DNA of 32,414 nucleotides from an uncultured Lentisphaerota bacterium (GTDB lineage: Bacteria; Verrucomicrobiota; Lentisphaeria; Oligosphaerales; CAITYL01). Shown here piece by piece: positions 1 through 8,410 of this stretch. The notes beneath the pieces are model-generated. The model was given only the letters and a program-made list of their open reading frames with translations. It was not told the DNA's origin and did no database searches. Position 1 is the first letter of the stretch; each line of letters opens with the position of its first letter. The translations under genes and the position numbers were made by a program. The stretch is taken from positions 1 through 32,414 of the forward strand of contig CAITSE010000354.1 in the NCBI GenBank assembly GCA_903894975.1, in the 5' to 3' direction.

Positions 1-37
1 CAACATCCAACATTCAACGTTGAATGTTGGACGTTCG
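1..37. repeat. Palindromic 7-nt stutter repeat (NGAACRT family)
   Basis: Positions 7-30 form a perfect 24-bp palindrome: CCAACATTCAAC followed directly by its reverse complement. The arms are made of degenerate 7-nt units (CAACATC, CAACATT, CAACGTT). The same unit family recurs as an inverted pair at 16351-16390 and 16435-16474. The rest of the gap up to the first gene shows nothing else clear. Confidence 0.8.
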
Positions 38-140
38 TAGCCAGCGAGTTATCTAATCCATCCCCCATGCTTCATGAATAGATCAGGCCAGTCTTTCCCC
101 AACCCTTAATCCCCAACCCTAGAGACACAGAAGAGTGTTC

Positions 141-3100
141 ATGGAGTTTATCACGCGCCAATGGGATTATCTGATGTTCACCGGGGGGTTTCTGTTCCTG
201 GTGCTGGCGGCGTTCGCCCTGTTTGCGCATCTGTTCCGGCAACTACGGCCGACTTGGTTGTGGTTGGCCGCGGGCACGTTCTGCCTGGGTTTGGCGGAAT
301 GGGCGGTGTTGCCGGCCGAACTGGGCTGGTCGGCGGCGCGCAACCTGCGCCTGCTGCTGGCCCTCAGCGGCGGTCTCTGTGTGCTGCAATTCGGGCTTTC
401 CGCGTTGGTCTGGCCGCCGCGTTGGCGCATGTTGCGACCGTTTTCGCCGATCCTGGCGCTGGCGCCGCTGGCCGCGGCCGTATTCCGCCCCGACACCGCG
501 ATGCTCGTCCTGGCGCATGCCGTGGTCTTGCCGGGCCTGCTAGTGACGGCCGGAGCGTTGGCACGGATGCGGCGGCAGCCGCTGGGTTTTGAATCCGGCC
601 GCCGCGCACTGGCGATGGTGGGCCGGGGCTGTACCGGCCTGGGCCTCGTCTGGACGGCGCGGGAATGGGCGGACTGGGCGGACGGCCCCGGCCTGTTCGG
701 CCCCAACGGCCCGACGCTGATCATCCATCTTTGCTTCATCTTCCTGCTCACCGCCACCGTCCTGTTCCTGGCCGGCGCCTTGTGGTATTATCTGCGCACC
801 CAGGAACCGGCCGTACCCCGGTCCAAAGGCGCCCGGCTCCTGCAGAGCAGCCGGCTATTCTTCGCCAGTCTGGGCCTGATCCTGATGGCCGGCTGGATTC
901 TCACAGAGCAACTCGGACATATCCAAGAAAAGCGGATGCAGACCTTCTTCCTGCAGCAAGTGCTTACCACCGCCGCCATGCTCCCGACCGAGCATGTCGC
1001 AACTCTCACCGGCAGGCCGGAAGATCTGGCCACTCCGAATTATCCGTTGATCAAAGATCGCTTTATGGCGGCGCGCAAGGGAAACCAAAGCCTGGGCTTC
1101 CTCTATCTGATTGGCATCCGTAACGGCCATGTTTTCTTTCTCGTGGACTCGGAACCGCCCGGCTCGACCGACTATTCCCCGCCCGGCCAACTGTACGAAG
1201 AGGCGCCGGCCGAGCTCCTGGCCAGCGCCAAAGGTCACGCGGAACAGGCCAGCCGGCCATATCGCGACCGCTGGGGCTTCTTTGTCTCCGCCTATGCCCC
1301 CATTCCCGTTCCGGACGGGCACTTCCCCGTCGTCCTCGGCATGGATGTGAATGCCGATCAATGGCTCCGGGACGTGGCCATGCAACGGCTGGTCGGCATC
1401 CTCTGCACTCTCGCCATCGCCCTGGTCGTGCTTACCGTCTTCCTCGTGATCCAGAACCTCCGCGAAGTCAACGCCCACATCGCCGAAAGCGAGGAAAAGT
1501 TCCACACCATCGTCGAATCCATTCATGACGCCATCACCATCCACGATCTCGCCACCGGCGACGTCATCGACGCCAACCGCATGGCCTATGAGATGGCCGG
1601 CCTGCCGCACACCCCCGGCAACCCGCCGCCGCTGACCCCGTTCAGCGTCCACGAGACGCCCTGGGACGCGGCCGCGGCCGACCGCTGGATCCGCGCCGCC
1701 GCCGCCGGCGAACCTCAATTCTTCACCTGGAAATCCCGCGACACCCACGGCCGCACGTTCTGGGTGGATGTCGGCCTGCGCAAGGTGGCCATTCACGGCC
1801 GAGACTGCCTGCTGACGGTGGTGCGGAACATCGACGCCCGCGTCACCATGGAAGAGGAACTGAAAGCCGGCCGGATGGATCTGGAAAAAAAGGTGCGCGA
1901 ACGCACCGCCGACCTGGCCCGGAGCAACAGCGCGCTCAAGAACGACATCGACGCCCGCACCAAGGCCGAAAACCGGCTGCGCGAAAGCGAAGGCCGTTTC
2001 CGCACTCTGGCGGAAACCAGCCTCGTCGGCATCATCATCCTCCAGGACGACCGGTTCCTCTACGCCAACCCCGGCGTCGAACGGATCACCGGCATGTCCC
2101 ACGACGACATCATGTCCGCCCGGTTCAGCGAACTGCTTCACCCGGATGACCGCGAAAAGGTGCGCCAAAACAGCGAAGACCGCCAGGCCGGCCGGGCCGC
2201 CCCCGACCAACTGGAGATGCGCCTGCTCACCCGCGCCGGCCAGGAAAAACGGCTGCTGGTCAATGCCGGCCTCATCACCAGCGGCGGCCGCAGCGCCAGC
2301 ATGGCCACGCTGGTGGACATCACCGCCCAGCGGAAGCTCGAAGAAGAACGCCAGGCCATCTCCGAACGGTCGCAGGAAACCCGCAAGCTCGAAAGCCTGG
2401 GCGCCTTGGCCGGCGGCATCGCCCATGACTTCAACAACCTGTTGATGAGCGTATTGGGGAATGCCGACCTGCTGCTGGCCGACCCCCCCCCCGACCTGCC
2501 GGCCCTGCGCAACGCCGCCCAAGCCGTCCGCGACGCCGCCGGCGCCGCCGCCGGCATCGCCGACAAAATGCTCGCCTACTCCGGCCGCGGCCTGATGGCG
2601 GCCGCCGATGTCGACCTGAGCCGGTTCCTGGCGGAACACCGCCCCTTCCTTCTCAACTTCGCCTCCTCCCAGATGGAGATCGAAACCCAGTTCCCGGATC
2701 ATCTGCCCACCGTCCACGCGGACATTGCGCAGATCCGCCAGGTCCTGGTCAATCTGGTCACCAATGCCGCCGAAGCCGTCGGCCATGGCACACGCCCCGG
2801 CCGCATCACCCTGACCGCCGGCGTCCGGGAATTCTCCCGCGAGGACATCGCCCGCGTCTACCTGCCCCTGAATGAAACGCCGGGGAGCTATGTCTTTCTG
2901 GGCGTGACCGACAATGGCCCCGGCATCTCCAAAGAAACGCTGGAGCATCTTTTTGACCCGTTCTTCTCCACCAAGTTCGTCGGTCGCGGCCTGGGTCTAC
3001 CGGTCGTCTTCGGGATCATCCGCAACCATCACGGCATGATTGACATCCGCACCTCGGAAGCCGGCTCCACCGTCACCGTATTCCTGCCCTGCGCCATCCC

Positions 3101-3551
3101 GGCGGCCCCGGGCGAGGCCACCGCTCCGGTGATCGCGACGGCCGCCCCCCCCTTGCCGCCACCCCTGCCGACGGCGCCGGGGGACGGGCACGCCGCCATC
3201 CTGGTGGTGGACGACGAACCGGCCATCCTCAACCTGGTCTGCAAGGCCCTCACCCGCGCCGGATATGAGGCCGTCACGGCGGAAAAAGGCCGGCACGCCC
3301 TGGACCTGGTCGAAGCCGCGCCGGCCCGGTTCCGCCTGGTCATCCTCGACCTGAGCATGCCTGGCATGAACGGTGAAGAAGTGTTAGCCGGCATCCGCCT
3401 GGTGGCGCCGCACCTGCCCGTCATCCTCTCCAGCGGGTACAGCGAGCAGGACGCTACCGCCCTGTTCAACCGCAATGACCTGGCCGCCTTCCTGAAAAAG
3501 CCGTACCCCATCGCCGTCCTACTGGCCAAGATCCGCCAGATTCTGACCTGA
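141..3551 (+). CDS. Membrane-bound hybrid sensor histidine kinase (7TM-like, periplasmic sensor, PAS-PAS, HisKA, HATPase, REC)
   Basis: Signal-transducing kinase of 1136 residues. The N-terminus (about 1-220) has several hydrophobic segments resembling a 7TM sensor module. A further membrane segment lies near 237-255, then a predicted extracytoplasmic domain (about 260-415) and a last membrane helix (about 416-438). Two PAS domains follow (about 449-575 and 612-735), the second after a coiled coil. The H-box is AHDFNN with the phosphoacceptor His at 762. The ATPase shows an N-box near 866, DNGPGIS near 923 and a GLGLP G2 box near 950. A C-terminal receiver domain (about 1018-1136) has phosphoacceptor Asp1070 in LVILDLSMPGM and the KKPYP lysine. 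It has no DNA-binding output, so phosphate probably passes to a separate protein or the receiver autoregulates. A GTG at 135 is an alternative start, but GAAGAG fits ATG 141 better. The ligand is unknown. Confidence 0.93.
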   Translation: MEFITRQWDYLMFTGGFLFLVLAAFALFAHLFRQLRPTWLWLAAGTFCLGLAEWAVLPAELGWSAARNLRLLLALSGGLCVLQFGLSALVWPPRWRMLRPFSPILALAPLAAAVFRPDTAMLVLAHAVVLPGLLVTAGALARMRRQPLGFESGRRALAMVGRGCTGLGLVWTAREWADWADGPGLFGPNGPTLIIHLCFIFLLTATVLFLAGALWYYLRTQEPAVPRSKGARLLQSSRLFFASLGLILMAGWILTEQLGHIQEKRMQTFFLQQVLTTAAMLPTEHVATLTGRPEDLATPNYPLIKDRFMAARKGNQSLGFLYLIGIRNGHVFFLVDSEPPGSTDYSPPGQLYEEAPAELLASAKGHAEQASRPYRDRWGFFVSAYAPIPVPDGHFPVVLGMDVNADQWLRDVAMQRLVGILCTLAIALVVLTVFLVIQNLREVNAHIAESEEKFHTIVESIHDAITIHDLATGDVIDANRMAYEMAGLPHTPGNPPPLTPFSVHETPWDAAAADRWIRAAAAGEPQFFTWKSRDTHGRTFWVDVGLRKVAIHGRDCLLTVVRNIDARVTMEEELKAGRMDLEKKVRERTADLARSNSALKNDIDARTKAENRLRESEGRFRTLAETSLVGIIILQDDRFLYANPGVERITGMSHDDIMSARFSELLHPDDREKVRQNSEDRQAGRAAPDQLEMRLLTRAGQEKRLLVNAGLITSGGRSASMATLVDITAQRKLEEERQAISERSQETRKLESLGALAGGIAHDFNNLLMSVLGNADLLLADPPPDLPALRNAAQAVRDAAGAAAGIADKMLAYSGRGLMAAADVDLSRFLAEHRPFLLNFASSQMEIETQFPDHLPTVHADIAQIRQVLVNLVTNAAEAVGHGTRPGRITLTAGVREFSREDIARVYLPLNETPGSYVFLGVTDNGPGISKETLEHLFDPFFSTKFVGRGLGLPVVFGIIRNHHGMIDIRTSEAGSTVTVFLPCAIPAAPGEATAPVIATAAPPLPPPLPTAPGDGHAAILVVDDEPAILNLVCKALTRAGYEAVTAEKGRHALDLVEAAPARFRLVILDLSMPGMNGEEVLAGIRLVAPHLPVILSSGYSEQDATALFNRNDLAAFLKKPYPIAVLLAKIRQILT

Positions 3552-3601
3552 CCTTGACCAGATCGGGCTATATTCCCAGCGCTTGAACCTGGAGGCCTGC
3601 C

Positions 3602-4246
3602 ATGAACCACAACAGCGAAAAAACCCGGAACCGCATCCTGCTGGCCGCCGCGGACATCTTCACCGGCCGGGGATACCGTGCCACCACCATCCGCCAGATC
3701 TGCGGCCGCGCCAACGCCAACGTCGCCGCCGTCAACTATCATTTCGAGTCCAAGGCCAAGCTCTACGTCGAAACCTGCCGGTTTATCTTCCGCGACGCCG
3801 GCGCCTTGAACCGCAGCCGCCAACCGGTCCAGGTACACAACGCGGAAGAATGGCAAAGGGAACTCCGCGAGTGGATTCATTCCCTGCTCGAATCCATCAC
3901 CAACCCCGCCCGGACCCACATCTGGGAATGCCGCATGTTTTCCCGGGAACGCACCGACCCCTCCGGCGTCCTGCCCGTCTTGATGAAGGAGTTCTTCCTG
4001 CCCATCAAAGAGCGGCTGGAGCAGTTGCTGCAATTCGGCATGCCCCCGGATGCCGACGGGGCCGACCTGAAGATCTGGAGCGTCCACCTCCTCGCCCAAT
4101 GCACCATCTACGCCCAGCGGGAACCGCCTTGGGACGAACTGCTCTTCCCGCCGGGGCTGAGCCGCGAGGAATGGCTCCAACGCGCCACCCAGCAAATCCT
4201 CGACGGCATCCTCTGCCGCCTCTCCTTCCGCAGCAAAAACACTTGA
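3602..4246 (+). CDS. TetR/AcrR family transcriptional regulator (CecR-like C-terminal domain)
   Basis: 214-residue repressor-type protein. The N-terminal helix-turn-helix (about residues 8-55) has the family's typical pattern: RNRILLAAADIF, GYRATTIRQICGRA and NYHFESKAKLY. The C-terminal ligand domain resembles the DUF1956/CecR group (segments WECRMFSRERTDPSG and the helix after it). This is a resemblance seen by eye, not a search result. A good Shine-Dalgarno (GGAGG, 7 nt before the ATG at 3602) fixes the start. It follows the kinase by 50 bp on the same strand, so the two could be co-transcribed. No efflux pump or enzyme that would be its obvious target sits next to it. The ligand is unknown. 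Confidence 0.9.
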   Translation: MNHNSEKTRNRILLAAADIFTGRGYRATTIRQICGRANANVAAVNYHFESKAKLYVETCRFIFRDAGALNRSRQPVQVHNAEEWQRELREWIHSLLESITNPARTHIWECRMFSRERTDPSGVLPVLMKEFFLPIKERLEQLLQFGMPPDADGADLKIWSVHLLAQCTIYAQREPPWDELLFPPGLSREEWLQRATQQILDGILCRLSFRSKNT

Positions 4247-4273
4247 ACAAAAGACGCGGGCGGTGGAATGAAA

Positions 4274-4304
4274 GGTCTGTGGTCTGTGGTCTGTGGTCTG
4301 TGGG
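4274..4304. repeat. Tandem 7-nt stutter repeat (GGTCTGT)
   Basis: Four head-to-tail copies of GGTCTGT followed by GGG. Related sequence occurs at 13998-14014 and as an inverted pair at 29360-29466, always between genes. It lies just after the TetR stop codon. Confidence 0.8.
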
Positions 4305-4321
4305 TAAAACCTGTCCCTCCT

Positions 4322-4406
4322 AATTTCTGAATTTCTCAATTTCTCTCCCCTTCTTTTTCCGCCAAACCGTACCCGCCTTCCCAAATTTCCAATTTCACGT
4401 TTCACC
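4322..4406. repeat. AATTTC-type intergenic repeat abutting the Nudix start
   Basis: A run of AATTTCTGAATTTCTCAATTTC at its left end is followed by a second block, CCCAAATTTCCAATTTC plus TTTCACCC (4380-4406). The second block recurs at 27946-27980, upstream of lysA. Here it ends 4 nt before the Nudix ATG, so it occupies the position where a ribosome-binding site would be. Confidence 0.7.
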
Positions 4407-4410
4407 CCCC

Positions 4411-4905
4411 ATGTCCGCCAATTACCGCCCCATCGCCAGTACGCTCGGATTCGTGCTTTCCCCGGATCGCGCCCGTGTCCTCATGGTCCACCGTACCGCC
4501 CGCGCCCATGACGAGCAACTTGGGAAATACAATGGCCTGGGCGGCAGGATGCTGCCGGAAGAGGACGTGGCCGCCTGCATGCGCCGCGAACTCCGCGAGG
4601 AGGCCGCCATCGAGGTGACGGCCATGACCCTTCGCGGCACCGTCAACTGGACCGGGTTCGGCCCCAAAGGCGAAGACTGGCTCGCCTTCATTTTCCGCAT
4701 CGACGCCTTCCGCGGCGAACCTCAGGCCGCCAGCGAGGAAGGCCCCCTCGAATGGGTGCCCCTGGAACGGCTGCCGGAACTGCCGATGTGGGAGGGCGAC
4801 CGCTATTTCCTGCCGCTGGTTTTTGACGCCGACCCGCGCCCCTTCCACGGCTTCATGCCCTACCGCAACGACAAGCCGCAATCCTGGCATTTCACCCGGC
4901 TGTAG
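4411..4905 (+). CDS. Nudix hydrolase, MutT/MTH1-like (putative 8-oxo-dGTP diphosphatase)
   Basis: 164-residue Nudix-fold pyrophosphohydrolase, likely hydrolysing a nucleoside diphosphate linked to another moiety. The Nudix box begins around residue 46 with GRMLPEE and continues to RELREEAAI. The glutamates that bind the metal are present (REL and the EE pair), but the Gly of the consensus EExGU is replaced by Ala. The upstream segment LMVHRT and KYNGLGG resembles MutT/MTH1 enzymes. No Shine-Dalgarno is visible before ATG 4411 because a dispersed repeat runs up to the start, so initiation may be weak or depend on another mechanism. The exact substrate cannot be told from sequence. Confidence 0.88.
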   Translation: MSANYRPIASTLGFVLSPDRARVLMVHRTARAHDEQLGKYNGLGGRMLPEEDVAACMRRELREEAAIEVTAMTLRGTVNWTGFGPKGEDWLAFIFRIDAFRGEPQAASEEGPLEWVPLERLPELPMWEGDRYFLPLVFDADPRPFHGFMPYRNDKPQSWHFTRL

Positions 4906-4916
4906 CCTGAATTCGT

Positions 4917-4945
4917 TGAACAGAAGGCCGCAAAGGTCGCAACCT
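4917..4945. repeat. GAACAGAAGG-type intergenic repeat
   Basis: TTGAACAGAAGGCCGCAAAG begins here, 12 nt after the Nudix stop. Similar sequence occurs in the opposite orientation at 15058-15088 and as an inverted pair at 18027-18079. Confidence 0.6.
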
Positions 4946-4977
4946 GTTCTGACCATTCAACAACAGGGAGATTGATG

Positions 4978-5370
4978 ATGAAAAATTATTCAACAATTTC
5001 AAATCTATACAGTTGCGCAATAGCATTGGGGTGCGCCATCCTGATGGCGGGGTGCTTCAACATGCGGTGGCCGCAAAAGGCGCTGAACCTTGACGGGACC
5101 TCTGTCGACCAAACCGTTGCCGGCGACACGGTCAAAATCCAGGTGCGCCTCAAGGACGCCTCGCTCAATTCCGCGATCTGGCCCATTTCCAAGATCGAGG
5201 AAGTCGGGGACGGGGTGATCATCGTGAAAAGCCTTCGCGGCGGAGTGCTGGGCAACACCTCGGGCAGTGACACCGTGGTGGTCAAACGGGAACCCGGCAA
5301 ATGCTATACCCTGATTCTCCGGAATGAAAACGACAACCTTATCAGAATTAGCGACTTCCGCTTGAAGTGA
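4978..5370 (+). CDS. Small putative lipoprotein of unknown function
   Basis: 130 residues with a lipoprotein signal: a short charged N-terminus, a hydrophobic stretch and lipobox LMAGC with Cys26 as the predicted lipidation site. The mature part looks like a small beta-rich domain, with segments GDTVKIQVRL, SDTVVVKREPGKCYTLILR and ISDFRLK. Two adjacent ATGs (4975, 4978) are possible; GGGAG ending at 4970 spaces better with 4978. Its GC content and codon use look lower than in the neighbours. The segment SDTVVV-EP-YTLIL resembles NDTVILLEP-YEVIL in the lipoprotein at 25366-26142. I do not recognise a named family. Confidence 0.75.
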   Translation: MKNYSTISNLYSCAIALGCAILMAGCFNMRWPQKALNLDGTSVDQTVAGDTVKIQVRLKDASLNSAIWPISKIEEVGDGVIIVKSLRGGVLGNTSGSDTVVVKREPGKCYTLILRNENDNLIRISDFRLK

Positions 5371-5411
5371 CCTGCGCCCGATAAGACCATGCGCCGGAAA
5401 AGATTTGAACC

Positions 5412-5495
5412 ATGCCCTTTGAAATCAAACGCGGGTTCGGCCTCTTCGCGTCCGACGGCACCCACACCGCCGTCCAGGACGCGCTGCGGCGGTAA
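5412..5495 (+). CDS. Possible 27-residue small ORF or remnant of a truncated gene
   Basis: ATG 5412 opens a short frame beginning MPFEIKRGFGLF and ending at TAA 5493-5495. Its residue composition looks protein-like, but there is no ribosome-binding site and I recognise no family. It may be the 5' remnant of a decayed gene or chance. The remaining sequence of this 198-bp gap shows nothing clear. Confidence 0.2.
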   Translation: MPFEIKRGFGLFASDGTHTAVQDALRR

Positions 5496-5568
5496 AAGGA
5501 TTCGATTCTCCTTAGTACCGATGCGCAACATCTCTGGGGTGCGGAGGGTTGTCGGGGAATCATTCAGG

Positions 5569-8058
5569 TTAAAACGTATCGACCAGGGACCGGACCGTCA
5601 GGGCCTTGGCCACGGCGGCCGGGGACAGCTTGGCCCCGGCTTCCACCGGACTGACACAAATCGTCACCGGACGGCCGGGACGCAAGTGCATGAAGTTGTC
5701 GGAGTACTGGAACTCGCCGCCGCCGACCTCAATCCAGCTCCACAGCGCCGGTTTGGCCGCCGTCAGCGTCACCGCCACAGCGCCGCCCGGCAAGGACTTG
5801 ACCGTGCTTTTGACGGCGGGCGCGCTCAGTTCCAGATGCTTCGGCCGGGCGAACGTGACGAAGTTCTCCGAGACCACCGTCCCGTCCACTTCCAGGTCCA
5901 GCCAGAGCATGAGGTCGCGCTCGGCGTGCCGCGCCGCGGCGAACTTGGTCAGGTCCAGCGTGGTCACCAGGCGGTTTTCCGTGACGCCGACGCGCACGGA
6001 CTTTTCGCCTTCCATCAGCACCGTTCCGTCCGCCCGGGTTAACGTCCAACGGGCCCGGCCAGACACGGGCTTGAGCAGATCGCTGGTGACATGCACCTCG
6101 ACCGTTTTCTTGGCGCCGTCTTCCAGTCCGGAAATGAGCAGCGGCGCGAAGAACTTGCGGGCCATGTACTGCAAGGCCTTCCAGCGGCCGAAAGAGTCGA
6201 TCGAGGCCCAGCTCGCCACCGGCCAGCAGTCGTTCAACTGCCAGTAGAGCGTGCCCATGCCGCGCGGCATGCTCCGCCGCCAGTGCTCAACCGCATACTT
6301 CATGGCCATGCCGTGCAGGATCTGCGAGAGCCAGAGGGTGCTGTCGAAATCCTTCGGCAACCGGTACCAATCCAGCATGTAACGCATGATCGTGGTGTTG
6401 CCGATGCCGCTGCGCTGATGATGCTCCATCACGGCGGAGGTGACATTGCGGTCGCCGGGTTCGGTGAAAGTCGCCACAGTCCGCGGCTCGGGAAAGCTCT
6501 GGAACCCGAACTCGCTGTTGAAGCGGTGTTCGCAGGTGCGGTACCATTCAAACGGCTTCTGGCCGTGCCAGACGTCCCAGAGATGCGCATCGCCGCAGCG
6601 GGGGTTCCAGTGTTCCTTGCGGTCGCCGTGCGGGCTGTGCGGGCTGCACGGCCAATAATCGTGCTCGGAATCAAGCGCCGCAACCGTTTCAGGGAGAAGC
6701 TGGTCGAACAGTTTTTTGTAATCCTCCCAGCTCATCTGCCGATCCGTCCACTTGTCACCCACCAGCCCCTGTTCCAGTTCGTTGTTGCCGCACCACAGAG
6801 CCAGGCTGGGATGATGGCGGAGCCGGCGGACATTGTCCACCGCCTCGCCGCGGACCGTGTCCATGAAATCGATGTCGAACGCCGGATAGGTGGCGCAGGC
6901 GAACATGAAGTCCTGCCAGACACAGATGCCGAGTTCGTCGCAGGCCTCGTAGAAGGCGTCATCCTCGTAAATGCCTCCGCCCCAGCAGCGAAGCATGTTC
7001 ATGTTGACGGCCGCGGCATCGCCGACCAGGCGGAAATAATCGTCGCGGGTGAGACGGGAGAGGATGGCGTCCGCCGGGATCCAGTTGGCGCCCTTGGCGA
7101 AGAACGGCACGCCGTTGACGACGAACTGGAAGGACTCGCCCCACTGGTCCGGGTGCCGGTCCAGGCGCAGGGTGCGCAACCCCACCCGCACGGACTGGCG
7201 GTCCAGCACGGCCCCGGCGCCATCCCGCAGCTCGACCGTGACCTGGTAGAGCGGCTGCGCGCCCAGGTTGTTCGGCCACCACAGCTTGGGGTTGGCAATC
7301 TCCATCGGCAGGCTCAGCCGCCCGTCCTTGAATGCGCCGAAGGCCACGGCCACATCCTCCGCCCCGTCCGACACCACGACATCGGCATGCAAGTCTCCCT
7401 TGGCCACGACTTCGGCGGTCAGGGCGACGTTCAGGGTGACCCGGCCCTTGCGGCCGTGGTCCTGGGTGACATGGACGTCGGCGAGGCGGGCATGGTCAAA
7501 GGCCAGGATCTCGATGTCGCGCCAGATCCCCACGGTAAGCAGGGCCGGCCCCCAGTCCCAGCCGAAATTGCACTGTTCCTTCCGGATCCAGCCACGCCCT
7601 TTCTGTTCAAAAGAGCCGCCCCACTGCACCATCTTTTTGCCGGCCCGCTCCTTGTGCTCAACGTATTCCAACGGAGCCAGAAATGCCACTTCAATGACAT
7701 TCTCCCCCTTTTTCAGAACGCTCTTCAGGTCAAATTCCCAGGTACGGAACATGTTGTCCGCCCGGCCGACTTCCGCACCGTTGACCTTGACGGTGGCGAT
7801 GGTGTCCAGGCCGTGACAGCGCAGCCGCACACACTCCTGCTTCAGCAGCGCGGCGTCCGCGACAAAGGTGCGCGAATAGGTCCAATCGGTCCGCCCGACC
7901 CATTGCGCGTCCAATTCGTTCTCCCGGATGAAGGGGTCGGCAATTTTCCCGGCCGCCAGCAGATCCCGCATCGCGTCGCCGGGCACCTGCGCCTTCAGCT
8001 TCTCCGCGGTTCCGGTTTTCTGCAGCGTCCACAATCCATTCAAAGATAAAGTGATCAT
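5569..8058 (-). CDS. Beta-mannosidase, glycoside hydrolase family 2
   Basis: 829-residue retaining exo-glycosidase releasing beta-D-mannose from the ends of mannan or glycan chains. It has the GH2 order: N-terminal sugar-binding domain opening with LNGLWTLQKTG, an Ig-like domain, the TIM barrel and C-terminal beta domains. The catalytic acid/base is Glu427 in WCGNNE and the nucleophile is Glu516 in FNSEFGFQSF. The segment MLRCWGGGIYEDDAFYEACDE is typical of bacterial beta-mannosidases rather than beta-galactosidases. There is no signal peptide, so it should act in the cytoplasm on imported oligosaccharides. The frame stays open to 8214, but ATG 8058 matches the domain start and has AGGA 12 nt upstream. 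It is divergent from the HEAT-nuclease gene across a 352-bp gap. Confidence 0.94.
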   Translation of the reverse strand: MITLSLNGLWTLQKTGTAEKLKAQVPGDAMRDLLAAGKIADPFIRENELDAQWVGRTDWTYSRTFVADAALLKQECVRLRCHGLDTIATVKVNGAEVGRADNMFRTWEFDLKSVLKKGENVIEVAFLAPLEYVEHKERAGKKMVQWGGSFEQKGRGWIRKEQCNFGWDWGPALLTVGIWRDIEILAFDHARLADVHVTQDHGRKGRVTLNVALTAEVVAKGDLHADVVVSDGAEDVAVAFGAFKDGRLSLPMEIANPKLWWPNNLGAQPLYQVTVELRDGAGAVLDRQSVRVGLRTLRLDRHPDQWGESFQFVVNGVPFFAKGANWIPADAILSRLTRDDYFRLVGDAAAVNMNMLRCWGGGIYEDDAFYEACDELGICVWQDFMFACATYPAFDIDFMDTVRGEAVDNVRRLRHHPSLALWCGNNELEQGLVGDKWTDRQMSWEDYKKLFDQLLPETVAALDSEHDYWPCSPHSPHGDRKEHWNPRCGDAHLWDVWHGQKPFEWYRTCEHRFNSEFGFQSFPEPRTVATFTEPGDRNVTSAVMEHHQRSGIGNTTIMRYMLDWYRLPKDFDSTLWLSQILHGMAMKYAVEHWRRSMPRGMGTLYWQLNDCWPVASWASIDSFGRWKALQYMARKFFAPLLISGLEDGAKKTVEVHVTSDLLKPVSGRARWTLTRADGTVLMEGEKSVRVGVTENRLVTTLDLTKFAAARHAERDLMLWLDLEVDGTVVSENFVTFARPKHLELSAPAVKSTVKSLPGGAVAVTLTAAKPALWSWIEVGGGEFQYSDNFMHLRPGRPVTICVSPVEAGAKLSPAAVAKALTVRSLVDTF

Positions 8059-8410
8059 GCCTGGTGATCCTGTGCGTCGTTGCCGGGCCCGGCCGCGGCA
8101 ACCTAGGGTTGCGTGGTATGATACAAAAAATAGCACGTCCGGCGGGAGCGGCCATGCAGATTTCTGCCGAACAGATACCTGTTTCTGCAAGGATGACCGC
8201 CCCGCAGCGGACAACGGACGCCGTGCGGCATTTTGGCCTGGCCGGTGCTATGTTTTCTCACATGCCACGCGAACCGGGAGGGCTTGTCGTGGCCCGGGGG
8301 AATCGAAAGCGGCCTGCGCGGCGTCGTGCCGACTTGCTGCGGCCGTCATTCCCGCAGACGCAGCGTAGCGCCATAAGCGCGCAGCAAGTAGAAGCAGGAG
8401 GGGCAGTCCC
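8059..8410. other. Intergenic region between divergent beta-mannosidase and HEAT-nuclease genes
   Basis: No convincing gene. The left third holds the presumed mannosidase promoter with two palindromes: GCCGGGCCCGGC (8082-8093) and a 15-bp dyad (8098-8112). The right end holds the ribosome-binding site GCAGGAGGGG for the HEAT-nuclease gene. The middle is GC-rich sequence in which I see nothing. Confidence 0.6.
8098..8123 (-). promoter_or_regulatory. Candidate mannosidase promoter -10 with operator-like dyad
   Basis: On the minus strand TATCAT (8123-8118) could be a -10 box. Just downstream, at roughly +1 to +15, lies GCAACC-TAG-GGTTGC (8112-8098), a perfect 6-3-6 dyad, where a sugar-responsive repressor would block initiation. 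No good -35 is visible, so this is tentative. Confidence 0.35.

Noticed and set aside
855-2948. 697-codon open frame on the minus strand opposite the histidine kinase
   Set aside because: It is an antisense shadow of a high-GC gene; the plus-strand frame has complete kinase domains and the minus product has low-complexity Gly/Ala/Val composition.
3029-4405. 458-codon minus-strand open frame across the kinase end and TetR gene
   Set aside because: Crosses two well-supported plus-strand genes and a repeat, with no recognisable domain.
6091-8049. 652-codon plus-strand open frame opposite the beta-mannosidase
   Set aside because: Antisense shadow of the GH2 gene, which has its catalytic residues and full domain order.
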